A stretch of DNA of 64,000 nucleotides from Emydura subglobosa (taxonomy: Eukaryota; Chordata; Testudines; Chelidae). The translations under genes were made by a program, and so were the position numbers. Numbering within the stretch: the first letter of the stretch is position 1; each line of letters opens with the position of its first letter. The notes under the pieces were generated by a model, which saw nothing but the letters and a program-made list of their open reading frames with translations, ran no database searches and was not told the origin of the DNA. The stretch lies in assembly GCA_007922225.1 (NCBI GenBank), contig ML679995.1, forward strand, positions 1,699,653 through 1,763,652, read 5' to 3'. This document shows positions 1 to 11,828 of the stretch, in pieces.

Positions 1-501
1 CTACTTGTTTTTGCCCAGTTCCTAGCAAAATGAGTCCCAACCCCAGAAAGATAACGCAGTGCTACTTTGAAGGTTAGTGTCACCACAGCTGACTTGCATC
101 ACACTAAAACAATGGTACTGTCACTGTACTCAATACTTATATTATGGAAGCATGTGTGTCTTGCACAGTACTAATTTAATATTTGGAGTTCCCTCTGGCA
201 ACTATTGATTGGTTTTCTGCAAACCTCTAACTGTAGAACATACTGAATAACGCAGAAATGGTGCCACATCCCTCAGTGTAGCATAACCCTTTCCAGTGGA
301 CTCCACTAATCCACCCAGCGATTATACATGGTCAGTCTTTCAAAAGACATTCATTCACTACATGGACTGTAGGGAATCCACCTTACAGTACAAAGGGTCA
401 AATTCTCTACTCTGAAGAGTTCCAAGCAATATTCTGCTCTTCTGCATCAATGGTGATGCCCATTGTAGTTCAATAAGGGATTCTCCCCCAAAGAGAATCA
501 C
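1..501. other. unassigned sequence
   Basis: I see no open frame, splice-bounded block or recognisable repeat here. Base composition is ordinary and AT-leaning, as expected for intron or intergenic vertebrate DNA. Confidence 0.5.
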
Positions 502-514
502 AGCAGAAATGTAG

Positions 515-717
515 TGTTGTTATAGCCATGTTGGTCCCAGGATACTAGAGACACAAGGTGTGTGAGGTAATAGCTTTTATTGAATCAACTTCTGTTGGTG
601 AGAGACACAAGTTTTCTAACTCATAAAGAGCTCTTCTTCAGTTCGGAAGCTTGGCTCTCTCACCGACAGAAGTTGGTCAAATACAAGATATTAACTTACC
701 CACCTTGTGTCTCTGAT
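515..717 (+). repeat. foldback retroposon, copy 1
   Basis: This is a roughly 200-bp repeat whose two halves are inverted copies of each other. The left arm reads AGAGACACAAGGTGTGTGAG and continues for about 75 bp. The right arm, read in reverse complement, gives AGAGACACAAGGTGGGTAAG and continues likewise. A short loop with a GAGCTCTTCTTCAG motif lies between. It is flanked by 13-bp near-identical direct repeats (502-514 and 718-730, 11 of 13 bases equal), the size expected from target-primed reverse transcription rather than from hAT (8 bp) or Harbinger (3 bp). Copies 2 and 3 are at 33705 and 9030. I do not know a family name for it. Confidence 0.7.
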
Positions 718-730
718 AGCAGGAATTTAG

Positions 731-1046
731 CATTTGTAAAATTGTAGATTAAATTTATACATTAACCATCCATGCTGATAGGATATACAGTAATTATAAC
801 ACCCAGCACTAGGATTTCTCTACATTATCATTGATACACAACATGCAAAGAAATCTTATAGGTGCCAAGCTCAGAATGTTTTACTGATAGCAATTTTACA
901 GAATACTAGTCCATATCCAGTGATAACAATGAGGCTACACAAAGATATACTGTATCTCTGATAAATGCCCTGAGCATTTGCAGTACATCTAGGAATGTTC
1001 AGACCACTAGAAAGTAAGACTGGTGGCAGGCATACTAATAATTTAT
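731..1046. other. unassigned sequence
   Basis: I see no coding block or repeat that I can name. Confidence 0.45.
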
Positions 1047-1175
1047 GACCAGATTCTGATTCTCTTAGTTAGTCTGAATAGCACCTTACAGCACAAGCAG
1101 CCCCACTTGAGCCCATGGAACTACTCCTGGAGCAAGGCACTATTCAGTAGGAGTAAGGGTATCAAAATCTGTCCC
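1047..1175. repeat. palindromic dispersed repeat
   Basis: The ends GACCAGATTCTGAT and ATCAAAATCTGTCC are imperfect inverted copies, and the centre (CTACTCCTGG...GTAGGAGTAAG) is also loosely palindromic. The sequence resembles an old non-autonomous foldback repeat common in sauropsid genomes. Decay hides any target duplication. The family was not identified. Confidence 0.4.
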
Positions 1176-2639
1176 TTATATGGACAATAATATGTTTTAA
1201 CTTATAGCAGAAGTTTTTATTGAGATGTGGTGCTGGTGACACCAGTGCATTAACATTCTTGTTACTAAATAAAATTTAATTCATCCTAAGAAGAAGAGGA
1301 GACTGACAACAACTTGCAGAAGCAGCTTTGGAGATACACTATCCATTCAACAGAATGGAACAGATAGTAATGCTTACTTATATTTTAGCAAAATAACCTT
1401 CACACAAACAAGTGGAAATGTGATAACTCATAGCACCATCATCCTCAGGCAGACAACATGTTGAGCCATCTCATTCAGAAGGTTATACTTTCATGTAGTG
1501 TTTGAAAACCAATATGTTAGTAACTAAATATAGAATGGTATACATTCATAGAAAGACTTCAAAGAATTGGTTTAGGCAACCTCACATGCACCAAAAGCTC
1601 TCTGGGAATGAAAACAGTCTCTCAGTCTACAGTCCTAGGGTATAAAGGGAATAAGCCTGAGGGAAAGGGAAGAGACGTGCTCTGCTCTGATAAATAACTG
1701 AATATTCATGCATACAGTCAACATATAGAAAGAAAAAAGCTGTTGGACAGAAAGTCACATCACACAGAGGGGTAGACAGAGTAGGGATCTAGAGCATGAC
1801 AAGAAAAGCATGACACAAGAGACAGTAATTAAAGGCATGAACTTTGGGGAACTGGCATATCCAATTCCAAAATCTCTATTTCCATCAGTAACTTTGATGA
1901 AATTGCCATAGGGCAGAGAACATTTAGTTCCTTTTATATTGGTCTCAAAATAGTTCCAGTCTTTGCTGCCCCAGCCACATCAATCAGGTTTATGTTTGGG
2001 CAAGTGTTTTTCTTTACAAATCTTGTTTTCTGGGGGGTTGACGGCACTCCCATTACAGGTTGCTTGAATGTAAAACTGGTGATAAAAATCCTCAACCCAA
2101 GGCCACCTGTGAAGGAGGACCTTGTCCCAGAATAAATTTAACTTGGTTTAGAATTGCCTTGTGGTTTAATGGTAATTTGAGAGTTGGGATCCAGTTCCCA
2201 AGCTTGATCTCACTCCCAAGGATATCACAAGCAGTGCTAAGAGCAACATAGTATGCCAAATCCTCAGGACAAGGGAAAGTGGGGAGAGAGCCTTTAAGTC
2301 CTCTCCAATGACCTCACACACCCTCACCAAAAGGCATTTAAAAGACTGCAGCCTTCCTGAAACCTTTAGGGGATTGTGTGGGAGAAGTAGAGAGTAAAGT
2401 GTCATGAATGACCAGGGACAATTATGATAATCTAGTCTCGCCTCCTCCAAACAGAGACCCTAACTTCTTGCTGAATGAGAGCACCACTTTCACAAAAACA
2501 TCCAGCTTGGCAAGAGTATTTGGCCAGAGGAAGTTAACACAGCCTGTGTGTGGTCACTTATGTTAAAAACTTGAAAGCCTAGAAATGAGTTTAAGTACAA
2601 TTTTCCAGGACAGTAGTTTATACAGGCTATTTTATATCA
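1176..2639. other. unassigned sequence with one minus-strand open stretch
   Basis: This is mostly unremarkable AT-rich sequence. On the minus strand, roughly 1960 down to 1760, one frame stays open for about 70 codons and is rich in Gly, Asn and aromatic residues. It has no convincing splice acceptor and I recognise no family. It could be chance, or a fragment of an old coding repeat. Confidence 0.35.
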
Positions 2640-2647
2640 CTCTAGAC

Positions 2648-2865
2648 CAGGGGTGGGTAACGTCCCCTATAAGGCCCGTGAAATCATTTGGTCTGGCCCT
2701 GGCGGTGAATTCGGCGGAGGCGCGGTTTCACGGCAGCGGCGGGGTTCCATGGGGGGGGGGCAGTGCCCGCCGCCGAAACCCTGCCGCCGTTTGCCCCTTT
2801 TCGGACTGCCCCCCGCCGCCAGGGCCACCATCAGGCCCTTGACAGAAAAAAGTTCCCTACCCCTG
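2648..2865 (+). mobile_element. hAT-type MITE with perfect 8-bp TSD
   Basis: The terminal inverted repeats are CAGGGGTGGGTAAC at the left and, in reverse complement, CAGGGGTAGGGAAC at the right. These are typical hAT ends. The element is flanked by an identical 8-bp duplication CTCTAGAC at 2640-2647 and 2866-2873. The interior is very GC-rich (about 2700-2830) and codes for nothing, so this is a non-autonomous element moved by a hAT transposase in trans. The intact TSD suggests a fairly recent insertion. Confidence 0.9.
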
Positions 2866-2873
2866 CTCTAGAC

Positions 2874-4912
2874 ACTGAAAGGGACAATCAGAAATTTATA
2901 ATCTAGTCAGTTTCAAATAAATGAGTTAACAGTTCCAGATATTTCACCTGCTACTGAGCCTCCAACTTGGGGGATTTTACCACCACATTTTCCTATTTAA
3001 AAAAAAAAAAAAAGCCTGTGGCTAAAAGATTCTGAGTAACCAGTAATCTGACTGACTACACAAGGGAAACATTTAAGTTTACAATACACAAAGGGTTGCC
3101 AAAACACACTGAAAACATCATCTTTTTTCTAATCTTTCCCTTACTGGAACTACCACTGACTTCAAGGGAAGTAGAGACAGGCCAACACTAAGTGCTTCTG
3201 AAGACCACATCCTAGCACAACACTAAATATTTTCAGAGAAGTCCAATCTAAGTTGGCTGAGCCCTTTAAAAAAAATCTAAACAAGCAGATAGATTCTAGT
3301 CAGTTAAATGGCCAAGATATCCTCTAGACAGTCACAATGTGACACAGACTGAAACACAGAAGCCAAGCAGAAGGTCCACATCTCTTGTTAGAGCCCTGTT
3401 TTTAATCCGGTTTGAACATGAAGAGACAGCAATAGCTCAGTGGTTCATAGCTTTTATCCTTTTCTATCATAGCCTTTTCATTAAGATTCTAACAGAGGTG
3501 AGTTTTTTTGTTTTTTTAAATAAGCATATCTTTTCAACAGATTTCCAAGAAGCTGACTACTTGTGTTCTCTGTTCATCAGTCAGCATCTCATCTATAGAA
3601 GGGAACTTTGTGGGGAGGAGACTTCCCAGGAACTGTTGTACTTGCACACCAATTTCAAAAGTATAGGAAAAACAGAGAAAGGCCTTATTTTGCCCCCCCC
3701 CCCCCCCAATGGAGAATAAATTCCAGAGCAACCTATACTTTACAGTAGCTTACCCAGCAATACTGGGAAACACACACAGTGGCATGAGACTAATAATGAT
3801 TCCTCTCATAATTTGTAGAGAGTGGGATTAAAGTGATGAAGTCTCACCTGTTCTGAGACATAAACAACACATGCATAATATTATATTATCAACATTTTAC
3901 CAGAGGATCAGCTAAACTAGGCAAGATGCAAGAGAATGCATATCATTAAGGCAATTACCTCACAGTAAAATCCTCCTAGTCACCCCTTTCTCCAATAACT
4001 AGTTTAAAAACATGCTGTGTATGACATGAATTGTATCTGTACTCTATTTTCTAATCACACTGTATGCAGATTAATGTATCAAGTGGACAGATAAAAATAT
4101 ACTCAGTAGATGTGGACTCTGGTAAACTTTGAAAATGAACTGAAAGGAGCAAAAATATTAGCCCTTAACTGAAGGGAAGACCAGTGCTTTCCCTCCTGAG
4201 TCACAGATGAAAGTGAAGTTCTCTTTTTAAAACTTTGATCTTAATCTTGTCAAAGTAGATGGAAAATCTAATTATTCCTTAATTGATGTTCCATACCTAT
4301 TGAAAGTAAATCTCCCTAGCCATTGGAAAACCTGGTAAGTTGTGCGTAAGGCTAGAAGAGCGAACCATAGGTATGAGTTTTAAACCCTTCTTTATTGGGG
4401 GAACAGTGTAAATGAATAGGAATGTAATTTCATATCAAATAATATGTAATAAATGTGCCAAGCTGGAAAAGTGCAGCTTCCAAAGTAGCAAGGAACTGCA
4501 GAAAATAAAGGGCATTTTTATTCTCAAACGCTCCATCAAAACAGGAGGTCTTGTTCCCTGTTGCTGTAAGGAGGCACGCTATTTTTGACAGATTCTATGG
4601 AGTACAGCGTATTTGGATATCACCTGACTGGTCTGACCTGCCTACAACCTTCCCCAGAGAGAAGCACCCCATCGCAGAGCCATCAAGCAGAGGAAAGAGA
4701 GAGAGAAGCGCGTGGCAATGTAACAGGGTGGTCTGTCCCTTGAAGCGGGGGGGGGGGGGGGGGGAGAGGAGGGAGCTCAAGGCCAGCCCACCCTGTTCCA
4801 TGACATGGCCTCTTTAAGGGAGCAACAGACAAGCTGTGCAATGGGAAACAGGTTTAATCAAGGAGCTACCTCCTGAACAGAATAAAACTCAGCTGTCAGC
4901 TGACTCCAGGGG
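2874..4912. other. unassigned sequence with homopolymer tracts
   Basis: No gene is seen. Low-complexity runs include a poly-A near 3000, a poly-C at 3693-3707 and an 18-base poly-G at 4747-4764. The poly-G lies between short inverted repeats (ACAGGGTGG near 4723 and CCACCCTGT near 4788). The short open frames around 3339-3719 and 4551-4817 run through these tracts and look spurious. The segment from about 4540 keeps several CpGs and may belong to the hAT element that follows. Confidence 0.4.
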
Positions 4913-5022
4913 ACCAGGGCCCCCACATGGGGGGGGGAAAGAGTACACTTTACCAGGGCCTGGAGGCACTTGGGGGGGGGCCCGGCCCAGGCTGCAATCC
5001 CCATTACCATGAGGAAAAAATT
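4913..5022 (+). repeat. left part of hAT-associated repeat
   Basis: The sequence from the AGGGCCCC motif to ATTACCATGAGGAAAAAA matches the left half of the repeat at 20484-20700. There it is followed at once by a segment that here lies 3.6 kb away, at 8608-8700. The best reading is that this is the 5' subterminal region of the hAT element whose transposase remnant is at 5792-8385, and that the 20.5-kb copy is its internal-deletion derivative. The outermost inverted repeats were not found. Confidence 0.55.
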
Positions 5023-5455
5023 GAGGCTAAATTGTAGATCATGCCTGAGGATATTTATAGAAACGTATTTCCCTGTATTGATGTATCTATTGTCCAGATC
5101 ATGTGAGATTTGCTGGAGCCAATCAGAAGCAGTGTTAGAGCAGTCTCAAGCAACACTGTGAACAGTGAGTTGCTGAGCCTGCTGGCCCAGCCCATGCCCT
5201 TCTCTAGAACAAATTGTGTGCTTGTAAGGTTAAACTAGGACTTGTAGTTTGAGACAGACACAGAGATTTGTGCTCCTCTCTGTGACATGGTTTAGCATAC
5301 CAAGATCAAGAACTACCAGCCCCAGAGTTCCTTGTGCAGAGGCAGGAGGGAGGGACAGCTGGTGGGAGGGGCGAAGCAAAATACCATAAGACAGTGGGAG
5401 CCAGTACTGCTGCTTCTTCTGGTAGGATTTCCAGGCCCAAAATATATGTGAGTAT

Positions 5456-5750
5456 GGCTATGTCTACACTGATGGCGGCAAAGTCGCTGCTGTCAGATCG
5501 ACTTATCTGGATCGACTGAGCGGTCAGTGAAGACCCGCTCAGTCGATCCAGAAGTCGATGTTATTAATCCACCCCTGCAAGTGGTGTAGCGCTGCGTTGA
5601 CAGGAACGCGGTTCCCGTTGGCGCAATGCAGTGAAGACGGTGCGCAGAAGAGAAGCACAGCAGTTGACGGGAGTTATGCGAGTTCTTTGCATACTTTGCA
5701 TAACTCCCGTCGACTGCCGCCAAATCGCGGAGATAAGTGTAGACCAAGCC
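5456..5750 (-). mobile_element. Harbinger-like MITE, copy A
   Basis: The ends GGCTATGTCTACACT and, in reverse complement, GGCTTGGTCTACACT form the inverted repeats. The flanking trinucleotides are TAT and TAA, an imperfect match to the 3-bp TWA target of Harbinger elements. The interior carries CpG-rich blocks (GTAGCGCTGCG, GTCGACTGCCGCC) shared with copies at 9111 and 41912, which are in the opposite orientation. It contains no transposase. It sits just 5' of the hAT transposase remnant, so it is nested in that element. Confidence 0.8.
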
Positions 5751-5791
5751 TAAGTGTCTAATTCACTCTCATACACACCCCCCATACTGCC

Positions 5792-8385
5792 ATGTCTGAT
5801 GGTGGCTATAAATACAAATCAGGCAGCCAGAAACATAAGGAGGTAAAAGAAAGGGAACTAAAAGAAGCTAAAGGACACTAATCTCTCCTCCAGTTTTTCA
5901 AATCAGACAAGGCCTTTCTGCAGTCAGGCAATATACTAACTAGGGAAGCAGATGAACAAAATCAAGATGAAAATGATTTCAATATAGAGACTGTCTGTGG
6001 CACTGGCAACTGATGACAAAGAAAAGCTGCTAGAACATGCATCATGTGACTCCAGTCTAATGCTCGAAGATAGTCAGGTAGTATCACCATTAGCACCACC
6101 ATATTCCGAAGGCTTACAAGCAGCAGGAGAGAGCAGTGCTACACTAGCTGATTCTTGTCTTTTCAAAGATCCAGGCTCGTGGCCTAAAAACATAACAGAT
6201 TCTATCCATCAAAAAATTGTTCTATCTGGTGTCCAGACTTTTGAAGAAAAGTGGAAGCTAGCAAAGTCAATGACAACAGATGTTGATGGACATAATTTTC
6301 CTGAATGTCTTCTCAAATGTAAGACTTCCAACAAGAGAGAAAAGATACCAAGAGAAAGGCTTGTTTGTAGTGCAACCAACCAAGCACTGTATTGTTTTCC
6401 ATGTCGGTTGTTTCCTGAAGGGAGGCTTAAACAACCCAGTATGCTGGCAAAAAATGAAGGGTATTCACCAATTGTGAAAAAATAGTGTAAACTATATACT
6501 AAACTTTCTGAACATGAGCACAGAACATAAAACTTGCTACTGCCAGTGGAAGCAATTACAGCAGTCATTGTCTGGTGGACATGGAGTAGACAGTGAGATT
6601 CAAAAACAAATATTAACAGAAGCTAGAAGATGGAAAGAAATATTGGAAAGATTGTTGGATGTTAAACTTTGTGAAACAAGAAATAAGGTAACATTCAAAA
6701 GGAGATAATAATCTGATAGGTGACCCACACAATGGTAACTTTCTTGGAACTCTTGAGATTATAGCTCATTATGACAGCATCACTCGTGCCCATTTGGCTA
6801 AAGTCAAATAGAAGCAAACAGAGGGCTGAACAATGAAAGGACAGGCCCATTCTCTCTCATAGGAGAGTCAGAATGAGTTTATTGAATTATGTGGTAAGTG
6901 TGTGCAGAGGGCTGGCCTTGCAGAGAGAGAAAAGGCCATTTATTATTCTATCATGTATGATGCTACTCCTGATGCCTCTCACCATGAACATGTGCTGATA
7001 TTGCAATTTGTAGTTCACAACTAAGACAGTGGTACATTTAACATTAAAGAAAGGTTTCTTGAGTTCATCAACTTGGATTTTAAAAAAGGAGAACAGATAG
7101 CTGAAATGCTAATTGGCAGCTTGAAACATCATAACATTCCTCTGGATGACTGTTGAGGTCAAGGATTTGATAACAGCTCTAATATGTCAGGGAAAATAAA
7201 AGGTGTTCAGGCCTGCATTATGTCCAAAAATGAACTTTTGTGTATTCTCCTTGTGGTTCCCATTCATTAAATCGTGAAGGGGTTAATGCTGCTGCAGCCT
7301 GTATAGAAACTAACGTTTTTTGGCTGTGTTCAGCAACTTTGTGTGTTTTTCAGCGCTAGCCCAGTGAGGTAGAAGATTCTAAGAGATAGATACACTGCTC
7401 ACCCCACTCTGAGTCAGACACACGCTGGAGTGCACGTGTTGATGCTGTCTGGCCATTCACAAAGCATCTCCCAGGTATTCTGGAAGCACTGGAATGTGCT
7501 CTTGAATTAAACTTGACACATGAAGCTCAATCACAAGTAGAAGCACTGAAAAGGCACTTTAGCTCATTTTTATGCCTTTTGATGGCTAGCTTCTGGCACA
7601 AAGTTCTTTCAAGTACTGAGGACAGAAACAAGATTTTACAACCCAGAGGAATCTCTCTTGAATGAGAGGTAGCTCTCATTGCTGATATTATTGAAAAAAT
7701 AAAAACAACTTTGAGATCGGTGGCCCAAAATTCTACAGGGAGCATGTCTTATAGCAGAAGGCATGGGAATTTTGGCGCAATTGCCAAAGAAGAAAGGAAC
7801 GAAATGGAAAAGATTTCGTGGTGAGACATTTGAGCCTGAGGAATCATGTTTACCATCTCTGAAAATGAACCAGAGTCTTTATTCAGAAGGAATGTTTTTG
7901 ATGCAACTTTGGACAATGTCATCTGCAAATTAGAGCACAGATTCAAAGCAACCAATAACATTTATTTGACATTACATTCAGTCCTAAACTATGTGACACT
8001 AGAACCTGAGGAACTAGAAGCTTCTTACAGATCTTTCTGAGAACTTTCCTTGTGAAATGTTGCACCTGAAAAAAATCTACTTTTGGAAAAGAATATGAAC
8101 TACCCCCACTTACCTTATTAAATGAGATTTACAAAAAACAACTGCAACTAATTGTCAGTGAAGTATGCATAGCCCTATGAATTTTTTGCACACTGCCAGT
8201 GACTGTGGCAAAAGCTGAAAGAAGCTTCAGCAAGCTAGCACTCATCACAAACTGCAGGCGTTCTGCAATGGGGCAAGAACAGTTAAGCCACCTAGCTATC
8301 TTGTCTATTGAGTGTGAACTTGCAAGAGAAATTGACTTTGGGGGGCTAATTCATGATTTTGCAATAAAAAGGCTGGAAAAATAAA
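5792..8385 (+). pseudogene. hAT transposase remnant, ZMYM/TTF zinc-finger type
   Basis: This is a decayed hAT transposase of the kind related to vertebrate ZMYM1-like proteins. An ATG at 5792 opens a short Ser/Lys-rich N-terminus that stops near 5880. The next open piece (5997-6485, about 160 codons) holds a TTF-type finger with CFPCRLFP. Pieces follow with the conserved NGNFLG (about 6730) and GQGFDNSSNMSG (about 7155-7195), the DDE/RNase H-like core. The sequence SESDTRWSARVDAV is near 7420. The C-terminal hAT dimerisation domain is at about 8195-8385 (KAERSFSKL, RSAMGQEQLS). Several stops and frameshifts interrupt it, so it cannot be functional. Family assignment is firm, the subfamily is not. 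Confidence 0.92.
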
Positions 8386-8607
8386 GCTTTAAAGTTAATT
8401 GGCCTAATTATAAAATGTTTGCAGTCACATTCGTCCATTAGAATTAAAAAATCAAGACATTGACAGGATATAATACCTTTATAATGACCAAAAAGTTACA
8501 AAATAGTCACCAAACTTGTAGAACTGTCAGGCTGGGTGTTATGTTAAACAAATATAGCAAGGGGGCATTTTTCAGAAATGTAGAATATGTAACTTCAGAA
8601 TTCAAAC

Positions 8608-8700
8608 TTTTTTCATGGCTTATGAGATTGTATGTATGGAATGAGCGATTGTGGTACATGTGTGGAAGGGGCCTGTGTTACAAAGTTTGTACTGGGCCTG
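8608..8700 (+). repeat. right part of hAT-associated repeat
   Basis: The run TTCATGGCTTATGAGATTGT and the following GTGGTACATGTGTGGA...GTTTGTACTGGGCCTG match 20588-20685 closely. This is read as the 3' subterminal region of the hAT element at 4.9-8.7 kb. Confidence 0.55.
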
Positions 8701-9029
8701 AAAAAATTATGCTGGTACCCTGCAGGGGAGAGAAGGGAAGCTCAATGAAGCAAGGCTGAAACCTGGCTACAGGTGAGCTGGGAAAGCCAGGTTGAACAAT
8801 TGCATAAACTCAGGACAGTGGGGTAAAGAATCCCTTAACTAGGGATTGAAGTGTGGGCCTGAAGGGGCCACAGAAGACTGCATTTTTATAAAGACTTAAG
8901 TGGACTCCAGGAAAGGGAATTTTACTTTAAGTTCTGAGAGCTGCACATAAGTCATTTGGGAGAAGCAAGAGGGAACAGAGGTATCCCTGCAGGGGGTGGG
9001 CTCTGGGACAGCACCCTGCCACAGGCCAA
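8701..9029. other. unassigned sequence, probably outer hAT flank
   Basis: I see no coding signal. A direct repeat of CCCTGCAGGGG-like sequence occurs near 8719 and 8985. It may still belong to the hAT element or to another repeat, and the boundary is not visible. Confidence 0.3.
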
Positions 9030-9430
9030 TTTCAGACAGACAAGGTGGGTGAGGTGATATCTTTTACTGGACCAACTTCTGTGGGTGAGAGAGACAAGCT
9101 TTTGAGTACAGCCCTGGTCTATACTTACCTGGAGATTCGGCAGCAGTCGACAGGAGTTACACAAACTACGCAGAGTAACTTGCGTAACTTCCGCCGACTG
9201 CTGTGCTTCCCTTCTGCGCGCCGTCTTCACTCCACTGCGCCGTTCCCGTCGACGCAGCGCTACGCTACTTGAGGAGGTGATTTTACTCAGTCGACTTCCT
9301 GATCCATTGAGTGGGTCTACACTGACCGCTCAATTGATCCAGAAAGATCAATCTGGCAGCGGTGACTTTGCCGCCGTCAGTATAGACATACCCACACTGA
9401 GCTGTTCTTCAGATCTGGGCAAATTTTCAC
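9030..9430 (+). repeat. foldback retroposon, copy 3, split by a MITE
   Basis: The left arm (AGACAAGGTGGGTGAGGTGA... GACAAGCTTTTGAGT) ends at 9107. The loop motif CTGAGCTGTTCTTCAGATCT continues after 9397. Between them is Harbinger-like MITE copy B. The right arm seen in copies 1 and 2 is missing. Confidence 0.65.
9111..9393 (+). mobile_element. Harbinger-like MITE, copy B
   Basis: The ends are GCCCTGGTCTATACT and, in reverse complement, GGGTATGTCTATACT. A 3-bp duplication ACA lies on each side (9108-9110 and 9394-9396). Removing the element and one ACA restores a continuous foldback-retroposon sequence, which confirms the insertion. The interior blocks CAGTCGACAGGAGTT, TGCGCGCCGTCTTCACT and GCAGCGCTACGCTACTTG are shared with copies A and C. 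Confidence 0.85.
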
Positions 9431-10030
9431 ATTTTAAATGGTTTCTACTCTGTGTGATAAGTGATGCAGCAGACAGCGAGTGAAAGGATAGTGAGTTTAG
9501 GAGCAATTCAAGAAAATAGTCTTTTACTCAGCGTACAGTCAACCTGTGGAATTCTCAGCTAGAAGGAGACATACAGGAAATACTGTGACAGAATTACAAG
9601 AGGACTTGATAAGTGACCATTAATATTTTAGCTAAGTAAGCCAAGAATGACATTGGCAATTAAGCCTCATACTTTGGGTCATAAGCTAATCACAAGCTAA
9701 TCACTTTGTGTTAGACAAGGAATTCCCCTGCTGCTGCCACTGCATACAGCTGCATTAGAGATTAACTCTCCCAGGGTAGAGGGCATGGCTTAAACTAAGC
9801 TGAATGTATTTTCCCAGTGAATGACTGAATTAAAAAAAAAAAAAAAAAAAAAACACCCAGGAGAGAATTGTTTATATCGGTCCAAAGAGGCATAACTAAA
9901 CCTAATGGGATAAAAATGAACAAAAGAAATTTTAAGCCAAATATGGAATACTTCCTAACAGTGAGAGAGCTACGACAGAAGAACTGTCTTCTTAATGAAA
10001 GCAGAAGCAGCCTCATTACTTACATTATTT
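9431..10030. other. unassigned sequence with poly-A tract
   Basis: No gene is seen. A 22-base poly-A at 9832-9853 is the only feature I can point to. The surrounding sequence does not look like a SINE body. Confidence 0.45.
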
Positions 10031-10137
10031 AAAACTAGGCTGGACCGGACCCTCCTTGAAAAGAACGTTTGGCTGGAGGAGGCTGGATTAAATGACCTAC
10101 TGTGACAGGTCTTTTTCATCTCTGATTTCTATTATCT
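10031..10137 (+). mobile_element. CR1 LINE 3' end, plus strand
   Basis: AACTAGGCTGGACCGGACCC leads to GGATTAAATGACCTACTGTGACAGGTCTTTTTC and TCTGATTTCTAT. This is the degenerate form of the CR1 3' tail that normally ends in ATTCTATG units. It is a 5'-truncated fossil with no coding part. Confidence 0.7.
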
Positions 10138-11275
10138 GATGTGAAAGCCTCCCTTTGCTTCCTAACCTTGTCTCTTTGGGATCTAGCATGCCTGTCAGAT
10201 GGTGATTCCCTTGTAAAGGAGTGCACCCCCCACTCCCGCACAGTTTAGAGCACACACTGGCCAGAAAGCAGAGGAGCAAGTTGTGTGGTTGTTGGAACTT
10301 CTTCTGACTGGGACGGATTTGTGCCTCTACTGGGAATTACAGCAGCAGAATGCACCAGCAGCAACAGGGTCTATATGTTAGCTATTCATAATAAGTGTGT
10401 GCTATGTACTTCATAGACAGGTAAGACGACATCTTCACTGCCCCAAAGATCTCAGGCTAATTAGGCAATATACGGACAAAGCAAGGGGGAAGTGGAGTGC
10501 AAAGAAAGCAGCAGGAGCAATCAACAAGGAAGTTTCAGCCTACATCTGTAAACTGCCATGACTGGGGGGGGGGGGGGGAGGAGATACAACAGACAATAAA
10601 AGTAGTAAATACAATTTATTGCAATGCTCTGTATATAGGCAGATCTTATAAGTAACTGATTTGTGCTACAACAAGGTTCAGCTGAACCAAGCCACTAATA
10701 CAAAAGTATAAACCACAGAGTTGTCTTCTTTTCAGCTGACAAGACACTACTCTGCTATAACTATGGTCACACGTCTGATCATGGGCTCATTGGGTAGACA
10801 CTAATGATTTGTCTTCACACTGACTTAAACAACAGAGTGGACAAAATGCAGCCCACAGCCATCCTCATTTTAAGACAGAGGCATGAGATGGCATGTAGCG
10901 TTCCATCTAAGGGGTCTGGACTACGGGATGCTCACTGTAGCTCAAGATGGAGTCTCCTATGCTGGAAGCAGAAGGCTCCATATGAAAGTGTGGGTACATG
11001 CTCTATTCAATAGAAATTAAATACAGCTGTCAGACTCCTGGGGCTTGCAAATACAGCTCTCATCTAGGGAAAGTTTGGGTCCTCCTGCTACAGTGTCAAA
11101 TGCTTTATTATTTCAAAAGGTAAAACAAATCATCACTGCATATGGACATTGTTATGTGGATTCTTCTGCACAGCCAAGCACTGCTTGAGGAACAAGTAAG
11201 GCTCCATCATCCCAGTCTATCCTAGGCCACTACTTGCACATCACGTATGTTACATCCTACAAGTTTTCCCTCTAC
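10138..11275. other. unassigned sequence with poly-G tract
   Basis: No exon-like block or clear repeat is seen. A 15-base poly-G lies at 10564-10578. The short open frame at 10804-11013 has no supporting signal. Confidence 0.45.
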
Positions 11276-11828
11276 ATAAGAATGTCCACAATGGGTCAGA
11301 CCAATGGTCCATCTAGCCCACTATTAGGTCTTCTAACAGTGGCTAGTGACTGATGCTTCAGAGGGAATAAACAGAACAGGGAAATATATTGAGTGATCCA
11401 TCACCTGTCGGCCAGTCCCTGCTTTGGGCAGTCAGAGGCTTAGGGACAAAAAGAGCATAGGTGGTGTCCCTGACCATCTTGGCTAACAGCCATTGATGGA
11501 CCTATCCTCCATGAACTTATTTAATTCTTTTTTGAATCCAGCTATATCTTTGGCCTTCACAACATCCCTTGGTAACAAGCTCCAGAGGTTGACTATGTGT
11601 TGTATGGATAAGTGCTTCCTTTTGCTTGTTTTAAACCTGCTGTATATTAATTTCATTGGATGACCCCTAGTTTTTCCTATTATGACAAGGGATAAATTAC
11701 ACTTCCTTATTCACTTTCTCCACACCATTCATGATTTTACAGACCTCTATCATATCCCCCCTTAGTCATTTCTTTTCTAAGACAAACAATCCCAGTCTTT
11801 TTAATCTCTCCTCATATGGAAATTGTTC
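11276..11828 (-). mobile_element. CR1 3' end, minus strand, TTCTTATG-tailed type
   Basis: Read on the plus strand, it begins ATAAGAATGTCCACAATGGG and continues TCAGACCAATGGTCCATCTAG, the reverse complement of a CR1-type 3' UTR. It then runs into the C-terminal reverse-transcriptase coding region (reverse complement of AGTCTTTTTAATCTCTCCTC). It directly abuts a second copy that starts with the same 3' UTR at 11829, so two minus-strand copies lie head to tail with no spacer. Confidence 0.8.

Noticed and set aside
1760..1980. Minus-strand open stretch of about 70 codons
   Set aside because: No acceptable splice acceptor and no recognised family. Left as a remark only.
2585..2871. Two overlapping plus-strand open frames
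   Set aside because: They lie across the GC-rich interior of a hAT MITE bounded by a perfect 8-bp duplication. The openness is a GC effect.
3420..3460. tRNA-like A-box text (AGCAATAGCTCAGTGGTTCA)
   Set aside because: Only a partial A-box resemblance. No B-box or cloverleaf could be drawn downstream.
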